From Leisingera aquimarina DSM 24565 (GTDB taxonomy: Bacteria > Pseudomonadota > Alphaproteobacteria > Rhodobacterales > Rhodobacteraceae), in the NCBI RefSeq assembly GCF_000473165.1, contig NZ_KI421504.1:3448094-3512093 (forward strand): a stretch of DNA of 64,000 nucleotides, given 5' to 3'. Of this stretch, positions 44,958-53,942 are shown piece by piece. The first letter of the stretch is position 1, and every line of letters begins with the position of its first letter. The position numbers were made by a program, and so were the translations under genes. The notes below the pieces were generated by a model. The model did no database searches. It was not told the DNA's origin and saw only the letters and a list, made by a program, of their open reading frames with translations.

Positions 44958-45659
44958 ATGAAGACTATCGTTATCTGCTCGGGCGGGCTCGATTCTGTTT
45001 CGCTGGCCCATATGGTTGCTGAAGAACAGCAACTGACCCGCCTTGTCTCCTTTGACTATGGCCAGCGCCATCGCAAGGAGCTCGACTACGCCGCCGCCGC
45101 TGCTGAACGGCTCGGCGTGCCGCATGGCATCATTGATATGCGCGCCATCGGTGCCGCACTCTCGGGCTCCGCCCTAACCGATGACATCGACGTGCCGGAC
45201 GGCCACTACGAAGAAGAAAGCATGAAGGTCACCGTGGTGCCGAACCGCAATGCCATCATGCTAACCATTGCCTATGGCATTGCCGCTGCCAATGGCGACG
45301 ACGCCGTGGCCACAGCTGTGCACGGCGGGGATCATTTTATCTACCCGGACTGCCGCCCGGCCTTTACCGAGGCGTTTGATACCATGCAGCGCGCAGCGCT
45401 GGATGGGTACGCTGACGTGCGTCTCTACACGCCGTTTGTGCACCGCACCAAAGGCGACATTGTCACTGCCGGCGCCAAGCACAACACGCCCTTTGCCGAC
45501 ACTTGGTCCTGCTACAAAGGCGGTGAAAAGCATTGCGGGCGCTGCGGCACCTGTGTGGAGCGGCGCGAGGCCTTCCATCTGGCCGGGGTCGAAGATCCAA
45601 CGGATTATGCCGACCCGGATTTCTGGCAGCAGGCGATTGCCGGGAAAGAGAGCGCCTGA
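44958..45659 (+). CDS. queC: 7-cyano-7-deazaguanine synthase
   Basis: Makes preQ0 from 7-carboxy-7-deazaguanine, ammonia and ATP; 233 residues. The ATP pyrophosphatase motif SGGLDSVSLAH is at the N-terminus and the zinc-binding cysteines cluster in CYKGGEKHCGRCGTC near the C-terminus. The ATG at 44958 follows the riboswitch-embedded AAGGG. First gene of queC-queD-queE-queF; the stop overlaps queD. Confidence 0.97.
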   Translation: MKTIVICSGGLDSVSLAHMVAEEQQLTRLVSFDYGQRHRKELDYAAAAAERLGVPHGIIDMRAIGAALSGSALTDDIDVPDGHYEEESMKVTVVPNRNAIMLTIAYGIAAANGDDAVATAVHGGDHFIYPDCRPAFTEAFDTMQRAALDGYADVRLYTPFVHRTKGDIVTAGAKHNTPFADTWSCYKGGEKHCGRCGTCVERREAFHLAGVEDPTDYADPDFWQQAIAGKESA

Positions 45660-46012
45660 TGTTCCGGATCACCAAGGAGTTCCATTTCTCCGCCTCCCAC
45701 CAGCTGACGCACCTGCCGTCCGACCACCAATGCGCCCGCCTGCACGGGCACAATTATGTCGTGGTGGTGGAATTGGCGGCCAAGGAGCTGAATGCAGACG
45801 GTTTCGTGCGCGACTATCACGAGCTGAAGCCGCTGAAGGCGTATATCGACGGCAGTTTTGACCACCGGCATCTGAATGACGTGCTGGAGGGGCATTCGAC
45901 CGCTGAAAACATGGCCAAGCATTTCTACGACTGGTGCTACGCGCGCTGGCCGGAAGTCGCCGCCGTGAAGGTCTCGGAGACCCCGAAAACCTGGGCGGAG
46001 TACCGGCCATGA
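45659..46012 (+). CDS. queD: 6-carboxy-5,6,7,8-tetrahydropterin synthase
   Basis: 117-residue PTPS-family enzyme acting on dihydroneopterin triphosphate. Zinc His are in HFSASH and LHGHNY, and the catalytic Cys in QCARLHGHN. The ATG overlaps the queC stop (TGATG) and the stop overlaps queE (ATGA). Second step of 7-deazaguanine synthesis after GTP cyclohydrolase. Confidence 0.96.
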   Translation: MFRITKEFHFSASHQLTHLPSDHQCARLHGHNYVVVVELAAKELNADGFVRDYHELKPLKAYIDGSFDHRHLNDVLEGHSTAENMAKHFYDWCYARWPEVAAVKVSETPKTWAEYRP

Positions 46013-46716
46013 GCTTACGCATCGCGGAAATTTTCGGCCCTACGATCCAGGGTGAAGGCGCACTGATCGGGGAACCCACGGTGTTTGTCCGCGCCGGCGG
46101 CTGCGATTACCGCTGCTCGTGGTGCGACAGCATGCATGCGGTCGACAGCGCCTACCGCCATGACTGGGCAGTGATGGCCCCCGAAGAGGTCATGGGCGAG
46201 GTCCGGCGCTTGTCCGGCGGCAAACCTTTGACGGTGTCGATCTCCGGCGGCAACCCGGCGATCCAGGACTTTGCACCAGTGATTGCCTACGGCAAAGCCG
46301 AAGGCTACCGTTTTGCCTGCGAGACCCAAGGGTCCGTCAGCAAGCCGTGGTTTTCGGATCTCGACACTTTGGTTCTCAGCCCCAAGCCGCCCTCAAGCGG
46401 TGAAACTGTGGATTGGAAAGCCTTCGATCAATGCCTTGAATCCGCCAAGGGCTGCGGCCAGGCGGTGATGAAGATCGTGATCTTCGACGACAAGGATTAC
46501 GCCTGGGCCAAGGCCGCTGCCGAACGCCACCCGGACCTGCCGCTGTATCTGCAGCCCGGCAACCCCGAAATCGACCCGGAGCTGCCCGTCGATCTGAACC
46601 AGGCCACCGAGCGGCTGTTGTGGCTGATTGAAAAAGTGACCGGCGACGGCTGGTTCACCCCCCGTGTCCTGCCCCAGCTGCATGTGCTGGTCTGGGGCAA
46701 CAAGCGCGGCGTCTGA
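46009..46716 (+). CDS. queE: 7-carboxy-7-deazaguanine synthase
   Basis: Radical-SAM enzyme, 235 residues. The cluster motif is [11 protein letters not shown] (C-x3-C-x2-C), just after [17 protein letters not shown]. Uses SAM to contract carboxytetrahydropterin to CDG, the substrate of QueC. Overlaps queD by four bases; queF begins 19 bases after its stop. Confidence 0.96.
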   Translation: MSLRIAEIFGPTIQGEGALIGEPTVFVRAGGCDYRCSWCDSMHAVDSAYRHDWAVMAPEEVMGEVRRLSGGKPLTVSISGGNPAIQDFAPVIAYGKAEGYRFACETQGSVSKPWFSDLDTLVLSPKPPSSGETVDWKAFDQCLESAKGCGQAVMKIVIFDDKDYAWAKAAAERHPDLPLYLQPGNPEIDPELPVDLNQATERLLWLIEKVTGDGWFTPRVLPQLHVLVWGNKRGV

Positions 46717-46734
46717 TTGGATAGGAATCCCGAT

Positions 46735-47199
46735 ATGTCTGACAGCATCTACAGCAACCTGAAGCAGCTGGGCGGCGATACCATCGTACCCGCCAGCCCG
46801 GAACAGGCAGAACTGGAGCGGGTGCAGAACCCGCAAGCCGACGTGGCCTATAATGTGCGCTTCACCGCGCCGGAGTTCACTTCGCTCTGCCCGATGACAG
46901 GCCAGCCCGATTTTGCACATCTGGTGATCGACTATGTACCCGGAGAATGGCTGGTGGAGAGCAAATCGCTGAAGCTGTTCCTCACCTCCTTCCGCAACCA
47001 CGGTGCCTTTCACGAAGATTGCACCGTCTCCATCGCCCGCCGCCTGGCCGATTTCCTGGAACCGCAATGGCTGCGCATCGGCGGCTACTGGTACCCGCGC
47101 GGCGGCATTCCGATTGACGTGTTCTGGCAGACCGGCCCGATGCCCGAGGGCGTCTGGATCCCCGACCAGGGCGTGCCGCCCTATCGCGGCCGCGGCTGA
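46735..47199 (+). CDS. queF: NADPH-dependent 7-cyano-7-deazaguanine reductase
   Basis: Reduces the nitrile of preQ0 to preQ1; 154 residues, unimodular (YkvM-type) tunnelling fold. The nucleophilic Cys is in [11 protein letters not shown] and the ExxSLKLF segment [16 protein letters not shown] carries the substrate Glu. The ATG at 46735 is preferred over one at 46717 because AGGAATCC precedes it. Completes the preQ1 operon; a terminator follows. Confidence 0.96.
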   Translation: MSDSIYSNLKQLGGDTIVPASPEQAELERVQNPQADVAYNVRFTAPEFTSLCPMTGQPDFAHLVIDYVPGEWLVESKSLKLFLTSFRNHGAFHEDCTVSIARRLADFLEPQWLRIGGYWYPRGGIPIDVFWQTGPMPEGVWIPDQGVPPYRGRG

Positions 47200-47228
47200 C
47201 ACAACCCAGAGTACCTTTGACACGTTTC

Positions 47229-47257
47229 AGCCCGGCAGCGCAGTTGCCGGGCTTTTG
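47229..47257 (+). terminator. rho-independent terminator of the que operon
   Basis: AGCCCGGCA (47229) and TGCCGGGCT (47245) form a nine-base stem, followed by TTTT. It lies 30 bases after the queF stop. Confidence 0.85.
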
Positions 47258-47395
47258 CTATTTAATACAGGCTATACCCCAGCCTTGGCAATCAGGCTGC
47301 AAGAGCTGGTGAGTTCAGTTTGAAATTCGAACAATTTACCACAAAAGTAGTTAAGATTTTACAGAACCTGCACTCTGAGGCGGCGTCAGGAGACG

Positions 47396-47412
47396 ATCCG
47401 GGCTATCCGGAT
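47396..47412. promoter_or_regulatory. inverted repeat upstream of orphan gene
   Basis: ATCCGG-GCTAT-CCGGAT, 17 bases, lies 27 bases before the orphan gene start and just after an AT-rich promoter-like stretch (47320-47370). It could be the operator of the XRE-type regulator encoded downstream. Confidence 0.4.
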
Positions 47413-47438
47413 ACATAATTTTGTGACGGGGGACCTTT

Positions 47439-48125
47439 ATGAACTTTCTGGATTTGGGCAAAACGCTTTCCGGGTATTTAAACACGCTTTCGCAGGCCGG
47501 CCTTCAGGTTGAAATGTTCACGGATTTTGAGAAAGTACCCGAAGCCGCCGCCGAAACCGGCCGCCAGTTCCAGATGCCGGGTTTTGCCATCGAACGGGCC
47601 GACCACACCCGGAACTCTGCCTTCTGGCTGTTCTTGAAGGAGGGGGACAGCTATATCGGCGGTGCGGCCTCCATGCTGCAGGATCTGGGCCGCGAAACCC
47701 TGGCTGAGTTTCTGCTGCGCACCTCACGGCACCAGTTTCCCAATGATGCAGGCGGCGGAGTTGAGAGTGTCGCCGAACCGCTGGCGCGGGAAGTCAGCGG
47801 GCGGCTGGCCTATATCGGCGAGCTGAATTTTATGCCCGGCCATCGCGGCAAACGAGCGGAACGGCTGGAACCCTTCATGCGGATCTTTCAAATCCTGGCG
47901 ATCCAGAAATGGGATGTGGACTGGATCTATGCCTTCATACCGGACCGCCACATGCAGGCCCGGCTGGATCTGGTCTACGGTTTCAGCCGGGCAATTCCGC
48001 GGGCGCAGAAGTGGCGCGATCCGGAACCGGAGGTGCGCAGCAGCACCGAATGGTTTGTCGGCGCATCCCGGCTGGAAATGGAGCACATGCTGCAAAGCGA
48101 CTTAGCCAAATTTGATGTCTTGTGA
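47439..48125 (+). CDS. orphan protein of unknown function (possible GNAT-like fold)
   Basis: 228 residues without signal peptide or membrane helix. The second half (about 120-195) has the order ELNFMPGHRGKR ... MRIFQILAIQKWDVDWIYAFIPDRHMQARLDLVYGF, which resembles a GNAT acetyltransferase core (acyl-CoA-binding loop, long helix, YGF strand), but I am not certain. It is preceded by an AT-rich region with an inverted repeat. Its 3' end overlaps the regulator on the other strand by 24 bases. Context suggests a regulated enzyme; function unknown. Confidence 0.72.
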   Translation: MNFLDLGKTLSGYLNTLSQAGLQVEMFTDFEKVPEAAAETGRQFQMPGFAIERADHTRNSAFWLFLKEGDSYIGGAASMLQDLGRETLAEFLLRTSRHQFPNDAGGGVESVAEPLAREVSGRLAYIGELNFMPGHRGKRAERLEPFMRIFQILAIQKWDVDWIYAFIPDRHMQARLDLVYGFSRAIPRAQKWRDPEPEVRSSTEWFVGASRLEMEHMLQSDLAKFDVL

Positions 48126-48833
48126 AAAATTGACCACCAGCAGTTTGCCGTCAGGCAGATAGACCGGCGCCAGAACCCGCCGGTACTGCCGGGTAAAGCG
48201 GCGCCCGTTCAACAGCTTCACATCGATCGATGGATGGGTGATCACCGGCTCGCCGCGGCTGATCGCTTCGCTGTGCGCCATCACCAGATCAGCGTTGAGC
48301 CTGTCGCTGAACCCGTTCAGCGTGTCCCGCAGCTGATCGCTGCTTGCCACTTCAAAGCAAACGGACGCCAGGCTGGCCGGGCCTGACTTGATCGGCTGGA
48401 TGCGGTTTTTTTCCGCGTCCGGCGGATTGAACAAGTCCACCTGATGCTGCAGCTGGTCAAAGCTTTCCAGGCGGCCGCTGTTGGCAAACCACCAGTCCAG
48501 GAAATCCTGCAGCGACACGTCGCAGCCGCGGTACTGGCGGGACCGGGCAGCCGCCTGCAACTGGGCATTAAGGATTTCAAAGGCCTTGCGTCCTGCCTCC
48601 CCCGCCTGGCGGTTCGGCAGCAGCTCGAGCCCAGCAGTGTCCGACGAGAAATAATGAAACGACACCCCCAGCCCGCGCGCCAGCGCATCCAGCATGCTCC
48701 AGCCGATTTCCCGCTCGTTCTTAAGCGCGCTGTTGAAAGTGCCATAGGGGATACCGCATTTCAGCGCCGCCTGCCGGTTGGACAGGTTCATATCCGTCAA
48801 AAGCGCTGAGATTTTTTTGTGGATAAGCGCCAT
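48102..48833 (-). CDS. XRE-like helix-turn-helix regulator
   Basis: 243 residues. The N-terminal domain (about 1-65) is a lambda-repressor-type helix-turn-helix (ISALLTDMNLSNRQAALKCGIPYGTFNSALKN). The rest is a uncharacterised effector part, ending with a segment reading RRFTRQYRRVLAPVYLPDGKLLVVNF, reminiscent of a PAS domain end. ATG at 48833 is used, although GTG at 48851 is possible. It converges on the orphan gene with a 24-base overlap, so the two may form a regulator/target pair. Confidence 0.72.
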   Translation of the reverse strand: MALIHKKISALLTDMNLSNRQAALKCGIPYGTFNSALKNEREIGWSMLDALARGLGVSFHYFSSDTAGLELLPNRQAGEAGRKAFEILNAQLQAAARSRQYRGCDVSLQDFLDWWFANSGRLESFDQLQHQVDLFNPPDAEKNRIQPIKSGPASLASVCFEVASSDQLRDTLNGFSDRLNADLVMAHSEAISRGEPVITHPSIDVKLLNGRRFTRQYRRVLAPVYLPDGKLLVVNFSQDIKFG

Positions 48834-49015
48834 ATGCGTAAAATCTTTCACATTTCATGAAATATCTTGCACAAAACAACCGGCAGGGCAATGCAGTCTA
48901 TGCGCGATATTCTCAGCACCGTTGCAGGCGCTGGCTGAATACATCCTGCCGGATATCACACCGGCACAAGTCAAACAGCCTAGTCTGCTGCATGTTTCTG
49001 CTACTGGAAAGTTTC
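48834..49015. other. AT-richer intergenic region between regulator and tRNA-Leu
   Basis: No gene seen; presumably the regulator promoter and the 3' flank of tRNA-Leu. Lower GC than the surrounding genes, in line with the neighbourhood of a tRNA gene. Confidence 0.5.
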
Positions 49016-49101
49016 TGGTGCGGACGGCGGGACTCGAACCCGCACGGCCATAAGGCCAGGAGATTTTAAGTCTCCGGTGTCTACCATTCCACCACGTCCG
49101 C
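49016..49101 (-). tRNA. tRNA-Leu (anticodon UAA)
   Basis: On the minus strand the 5' acceptor GCGGACG pairs with CGTCCGC near the 3' end, followed by A and an encoded CCA. GTGGAATGGTAGACAC forms the D arm, GGAGACTTAAAATCTCC the anticodon arm with anticodon TAA, a variable arm GGCC-TTAT-GGCC-type hairpin as expected of class II tRNA-Leu, and GGGTTCGAGTCCC the T arm. Length 86 nt with CCA. Confidence 0.95.
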
Positions 49102-49209
49102 ACAAGGCGCTGCCGTGCGGCGCCTTAGCTGCAGGTCTAGCCTTCTGAATTCATGCGGACAATCGGTTTTCAGCGTTTTGCTGGAATTTTTCCCGCAGTG
49201 CGGGCGCGG

Positions 49210-49815
49210 CTACAACTCCGTATCCCCCGCTCCTGCAGGTGCCAATGGCCCGCCGGGGTCGGCCAGATAACGCTCTGGCAACCAGGGGTTCAACGCCAGC
49301 GCCTCGGCCAAGGCCGCGCGTGCTTCCTCCAGCCGCGACAGGCCGTAAAGCGACAGAGCCCGTCCGCTCATCGCAGCAATATGGCGGGGCGACAGCTCCA
49401 GCGCCCGGTTCAGATCATGCAGCGCGGCGGTAAAGTCCCGGCGCAGGTAATGCACAAAAGCGCGCTGGTTGTAGCCCTCTGCATAGTCCGGGCAGTAAGC
49501 GATCAGCTGATCGAAATCCTCCAAAGCCCCCAGAAAATCAAAGGACGTGCGCCTGGTCATCCCGCGGTCAAGCATCGCCTGAGCCTGCGCATCCGGCGCG
49601 TCGGCCCAGAACTCCCACATCCGGTTGGCAATTTCGCGGGCCTGACCTTCAGTGGCGGCCTTCTGCACCTCGTGCATCAACCCCTCCAGCCGGGCACTAT
49701 GGTCTGGAGCAACCGGGCACTCAGAGGCCTGCACAGGGGCAGACATAGTTAAAGCGGCGAAGACCGCAGCAAGTCCGGTAAAGCGAAACGGTGAGCGTAA
49801 CAAAACATAGAGCAT
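49210..49815 (-). CDS. secreted tetratricopeptide repeat protein
   Basis: 201 residues. An N-terminal signal peptide (FTGLAAVFAALTMSAPVQA) precedes a short region with conserved cysteines (ECPVAP, IAYCPDY), then TPR units from about residue 85 (DFLGALEDFDQLIAYCPDYAEGYNQRAFVHYL, DFTAALHDLNRALELSPRHIAAMSGRALSLYGL, RLEEARAALAEALALNPW). A periplasmic protein-interaction role is likely. Stands alone next to the Lrp-type regulator on the same strand; no operon evidence. Confidence 0.88.
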   Translation of the reverse strand: MLYVLLRSPFRFTGLAAVFAALTMSAPVQASECPVAPDHSARLEGLMHEVQKAATEGQAREIANRMWEFWADAPDAQAQAMLDRGMTRRTSFDFLGALEDFDQLIAYCPDYAEGYNQRAFVHYLRRDFTAALHDLNRALELSPRHIAAMSGRALSLYGLSRLEEARAALAEALALNPWLPERYLADPGGPLAPAGAGDTEL

Positions 49816-49879
49816 GCCCTATGCTGGCATATTTCGGCATTCAATCAAGTCAACTGCCCGTGCGCGCATTCAATTTGCC

Positions 49880-50350
49880 TCACAAAGGCGCCAATGCACC
49901 ATCTTCCTTTACCGCTTCCATCGCCACATAGGTCGAAGTTGAGGAGACATGCGGCAGCGAAGAAATCTTTTCGCCAAGAACCGACCGGTAGTCCGTCATC
50001 GAGCGGGTCCGCACCTTCAGAAGGTAGTCGAAATGCGATGCCATCATATAGGCTTGTTCGATCTCCGGCAGTTTCGCCACGGCTGCGTTGAATTTAACCA
50101 GCGCCGCCTCCCGCGTGTCATCCAGCTTTACCTCTACAAAAGCGACGTGATCCAGACCCAGCCGGATCGGATCCACCAACGCCCGGTACCCGGTAATGAT
50201 GCCCTCGGCCTCAAGCCGCCTGAGACGTGTTTGAGTGGGCGTCTTGGACAAGCCGATTTTACGGGCCAGATCCGCAATGGATATCCGCCCATCCTCACTC
50301 AGCACATTCAGAATCGCCCGGTCGAACCGATCAAGGTCCTGAAAGCTCAT
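49880..50350 (-). CDS. putR: Lrp/AsnC family regulator of proline catabolism
   Basis: 156-residue Lrp-type regulator: winged helix with LDRFDRAILNVLSEDGRISIADLARKIGLSKTPTQTRLRRLEAEGIITGY, then the RAM ligand-binding domain. Divergent from putA, it matches the PutR arrangement known in alphaproteobacteria, where it activates putA in response to proline. The gap of 125 bases should contain its sites. The assignment rests on the divergent placement. Confidence 0.9.
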   Translation of the reverse strand: MSFQDLDRFDRAILNVLSEDGRISIADLARKIGLSKTPTQTRLRRLEAEGIITGYRALVDPIRLGLDHVAFVEVKLDDTREAALVKFNAAVAKLPEIEQAYMMASHFDYLLKVRTRSMTDYRSVLGEKISSLPHVSSTSTYVAMEAVKEDGALAPL

Positions 50351-50475
50351 TTGGACTTCCTTTTGGTAAAAATTACGCCAGTTTGCCTAAGGATCCCACA
50401 TCTTCAGGCGATTGTCCCGAATGAATGCGTGTACCCTTAGCAAAAGCCCTGCACACTCATTGTGGAGTTACCTGC

Positions 50476-53400
50476 ATGACCACCCAACCCAAGCTGCGCG
50501 ACCGGATTGATACCGGCACCTATACAGATCAAACCGCAATGCGCGATCAGCTGATCGCCCAAGTGGCCTTATCTGACACTGACCGCAGCCGCATCTGCTC
50601 TAACGCCGCCGCCCTTGTGCGCGATATCCGCGGCCATTCGGCGCCTGGTCTGATGGAGGTCTTCCTGGCGGAATACGGCCTGTCCACTGACGAGGGCGTC
50701 GCGCTGATGTGCCTGGCCGAGGCGTTGCTGCGGGTGCCGGATGCCGACACCATTGATGCGCTGATCGAGGACAAGATCGCGCCTTCCGACTGGGGCAAGC
50801 ATCTGGGCAAGTCTACCTCCTCGCTGGTCAATGCCTCTACCTGGGCGCTGATGCTGACCGGCAAAGTGCTGGACGAGGAGCGCAGCCCCATCGGTGCCCT
50901 GCGCGGCGCCATAAAACGCTTGGGGGAGCCGGTGATCCGCACCGCCGTCAGCCGCGCGATGAAGGAAATGGGCCGCCAGTTCGTGCTGGGTGAAACCATC
51001 GAAAGCGCCATGGACCGCGCCGCCGGAATGGAGGCCAAGGGCTACACTTACTCTTACGACATGCTGGGAGAAGCCGCCCGGACAGAGGCTGACGCGGCCC
51101 GCTACCACCTGTCGTATTCCAAGGCGATCTCGGCCATTGCTGCCGCCTGCAACAGTGATGACATCCGCAAAAACCCCGGTATTTCGGTGAAACTCTCCGC
51201 CCTGCATCCGCGTTACGAGCTGGCGCAGGAAAACAGCGTGATGGAGCATCTGGTACCGCGCCTTAAGGCACTGGCACTGCTGGCCAAAGCCGCGAAAATG
51301 GGCCTCAACATTGACGCCGAAGAAGCTGACCGCCTGTCGCTGTCACTGGAAGTGATCGACGCGGTGGTCTCGGACCCCTCTCTGGCAGGCTGGGACGGCT
51401 TTGGCGTGGTGGTGCAGGCCTATGGTCCGCGCACCGGCCTGGCCATCGATGCCCTGCATGAAATGGCCGAGAAGCACGATCGCCGCTTTATGGTGCGGCT
51501 GGTGAAGGGCGCTTATTGGGATACCGAGATCAAACTGGCGCAAGTCGAAGGCGTGGATGGCTTCCCGGTGTTCACAAACAAGGCGCTGACTGATGTTTCC
51601 TACATCTCCAACGCCCGCAAGCTGCTGGGGATGACGGACCGGATCTACCCGCAGTTCGCCACCCATAATGCGCATACTGTTTCAGCGATCCTGCATATGG
51701 CTGCAGACAAGGACAACGCCGCATACGAATTCCAGCGCCTGCACGGGATGGGCGAAACCTTGCACCAGATGGTGCTGGAGCAGAACAAGACCAATTGCCG
51801 GATTTATGCGCCCGTCGGAGCGCACCGCGATCTCTTGGCCTATCTGGTCCGGCGTCTGCTGGAAAACGGCGCCAACAGCTCCTTCGTGAACCAGATCGTT
51901 GATGAGAACGTCTCTCCGGATATCGTCGCCGCGGATCCCTTCGCTGCGGTTGCCGATATCAGCCGCAATATCCCGACAGGGCCAGAGCTTTATGCGCCGG
52001 AACGCCCGAACTCTAAGGGTTTCGACCTGGGACATGCGCCCACACTGGCCAAGATTGAAGAGGCCCGCGCGCCCTGGCGCACGCATCAATGGCGGGCCGG
52101 ACCGCTGCTGGCAGGCGATGCCCGCCCCGAGACCGCCAAGGATGTGACCAGCCCCACCGATCTGAGTGTTGCAGGCTCCGTCAGCCAGTGCAGCCCCGAA
52201 GATGTCGAGCTGGCGCTGGCGCTAGCCGACCCTTGGGATGCTCCTGCAGCGGAACGCACCGCGATCCTGAATAAGGCCGCCGACCTCTATGAGGAAAACT
52301 TCGGGGAGCTGTTTGCCATCCTCGCCCGTGAGGCCGGCAAAACCATCCCCGATGCCGTGGCTGAGCTGCGCGAGGCGGTGGATTTCCTGCGCTACTATGC
52401 GTCCCGCATTTCTGACGCGCCGCCTGCGGGTATTTTCACCTGTATCTCACCCTGGAACTTCCCCCTGGCGATCTTCACCGGGCAGGTTGCGGCCGCACTT
52501 GCGGCTGGCAATGCGGTGCTGGCCAAACCTGCCGACCAGACGCCCCTGATCGCGCACCGGGCCGTGCAGCTGATGCATGAGGCAGGAGTGCCACGCAGCG
52601 CCATGCAGCTGGTGCCTGGACGCGGCAGCGTGGTTGGCGCCGCCATCACCTCGGACCCGCGGGTCAATGGTGTTGCCTTCACCGGTTCCACCGCGACCGC
52701 AATGCGCATCCGCAAGGCGATGGCTGACAACCTGCAGCCCGGTGCGCCGCTGATTGCGGAAACCGGCGGCCTCAATGCGATGATTGTCGACTCCACCGCT
52801 CTGCCGGAACAAACGGTGCAGGCCGTGATCGAAAGCGCCTTTCAGTCGGCCGGCCAGCGCTGCTCGGCCTTGCGCTGCCTCTACCTGCAGGAGGACATTG
52901 CCGACACCGTGCTGAAAATGCTGAAAGGCGCGATGGACTGCCTGCATCTGGACGACCCCTGGCTTCTGTCCACCGACAGCGGACCAGTGATTGACGAAGG
53001 CGCCCGCGCAGGCATCCTGGCCCATGTTGCCAAGGCCCGCACCGAGGGTCGGGTACTGAAGGAAATGCGCGCGCCGCAAGGCGGCACCTTTGTCGCGCCG
53101 ACGATGATCGAAATCCCCGGCATCAGCGCGCTGGAGGAAGAGATCTTTGGCCCCGTTCTGCATGTTGTGCGGTTCAAATCCCAACAGCTGGATCAGGTGA
53201 TTTCCGACATCAACGCAACCGGTTACGGCCTCACCTTCGGGCTGCACACGCGCATCGACGACCGGGTGCAGCATGTCTGCGACCGGGTCCATGCGGGCAA
53301 CATCTATGTGAACCGCAACCAGATCGGCGCCATTGTCGGCAGCCAGCCGTTTGGCGGCGAAGGACTGTCCGGCACCGGCCCCAAGGCGGGCGGCCCTTAC

Positions 53401-53889
53401 TACCTCAGCCGTTTCTGCGCGCCGGACCGGCAGCAAAGCCAAGCCCAGTGGGAAACCACCTTTGCCGAACTGCCTGGGGAAAGCGGCGTGCCTGTGCGTC
53501 CTGTGACCACCACCCTGCCCGGCCCGACCGGTGAATCGAACCGCCTGACTGTTTCTGCCCGCCCCCCGCTGTTATGCATGGGTCCGGGACCGGAGGCCGC
53601 GGCAGAGCAAGCCAAGGAAGTGATCGGCCTCGGCGGCACAGCGATTGAGGCGCACGGGATGTTCGACCTGCACCGGCTTGAGGCCATTCAGGGCATTGCC
53701 GGCGTGCTGTGGTGGGGCGACGAGGCAACGGGCCGCGAGATCGAACAGTGGCTCGCCAAACGCGACGGCCCGATCATCCCGCTGATCCCCGGCAAGCCCG
53801 ACCGCGCCCGCGTCCTGGCCGAGCGCCACGTCTGCGTCGACACCACCGCCTCGGGGGGAAACGCGGACCTGCTGGGAGGCAACGCCTGA
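50476..53889 (+). CDS. putA: bifunctional proline dehydrogenase / 1-pyrroline-5-carboxylate dehydrogenase
   Basis: 1137 residues. The FAD-dependent proline dehydrogenase lies in the N-terminal half (RFMVRLVKGAYWD, KLSALHPRYE, GMGETLHQ), and the aldehyde dehydrogenase in the C-terminal half (ISPWNFPLAIF; ETGGLNAMIV; catalytic Cys in AGQRCSALR). The N-terminus begins at a short helix without a ribbon-helix-helix DNA-binding domain, so it is not self-regulating; PutR takes that role. The ATG at 50476 has GTGGAG upstream. Converts proline to glutamate. Confidence 0.96.
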   Translation: MTTQPKLRDRIDTGTYTDQTAMRDQLIAQVALSDTDRSRICSNAAALVRDIRGHSAPGLMEVFLAEYGLSTDEGVALMCLAEALLRVPDADTIDALIEDKIAPSDWGKHLGKSTSSLVNASTWALMLTGKVLDEERSPIGALRGAIKRLGEPVIRTAVSRAMKEMGRQFVLGETIESAMDRAAGMEAKGYTYSYDMLGEAARTEADAARYHLSYSKAISAIAAACNSDDIRKNPGISVKLSALHPRYELAQENSVMEHLVPRLKALALLAKAAKMGLNIDAEEADRLSLSLEVIDAVVSDPSLAGWDGFGVVVQAYGPRTGLAIDALHEMAEKHDRRFMVRLVKGAYWDTEIKLAQVEGVDGFPVFTNKALTDVSYISNARKLLGMTDRIYPQFATHNAHTVSAILHMAADKDNAAYEFQRLHGMGETLHQMVLEQNKTNCRIYAPVGAHRDLLAYLVRRLLENGANSSFVNQIVDENVSPDIVAADPFAAVADISRNIPTGPELYAPERPNSKGFDLGHAPTLAKIEEARAPWRTHQWRAGPLLAGDARPETAKDVTSPTDLSVAGSVSQCSPEDVELALALADPWDAPAAERTAILNKAADLYEENFGELFAILAREAGKTIPDAVAELREAVDFLRYYASRISDAPPAGIFTCISPWNFPLAIFTGQVAAALAAGNAVLAKPADQTPLIAHRAVQLMHEAGVPRSAMQLVPGRGSVVGAAITSDPRVNGVAFTGSTATAMRIRKAMADNLQPGAPLIAETGGLNAMIVDSTALPEQTVQAVIESAFQSAGQRCSALRCLYLQEDIADTVLKMLKGAMDCLHLDDPWLLSTDSGPVIDEGARAGILAHVAKARTEGRVLKEMRAPQGGTFVAPTMIEIPGISALEEEIFGPVLHVVRFKSQQLDQVISDINATGYGLTFGLHTRIDDRVQHVCDRVHAGNIYVNRNQIGAIVGSQPFGGEGLSGTGPKAGGPYYLSRFCAPDRQQSQAQWETTFAELPGESGVPVRPVTTTLPGPTGESNRLTVSARPPLLCMGPGPEAAAEQAKEVIGLGGTAIEAHGMFDLHRLEAIQGIAGVLWWGDEATGREIEQWLAKRDGPIIPLIPGKPDRARVLAERHVCVDTTASGGNADLLGGNA

Positions 53890-53911
53890 ACTGCGCCCGA
53901 TAAGTGCTTGA

Positions 53912-53939
53912 CGCTGGGCCGTTTCCGGCCCAGCGTTTC
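53912..53939 (+). terminator. rho-independent terminator after putA, abutting the rhomboid start
   Basis: CGCTGGGCCG-TTTC-CGGCCCAGCG (10-base perfect stem, 53912-53935), followed by TTTCCCC and then the ATG at 53943. It should end putA transcription, but it lies in the leader of the next gene. Confidence 0.7.
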
Positions 53940-53942
53940 CCC

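Noticed and set aside
47200-49110. Genomic island or prophage at tRNA-Leu
   Set aside because: No integrase, no direct repeat of the tRNA 3' end was found, and the flanks look vertical.
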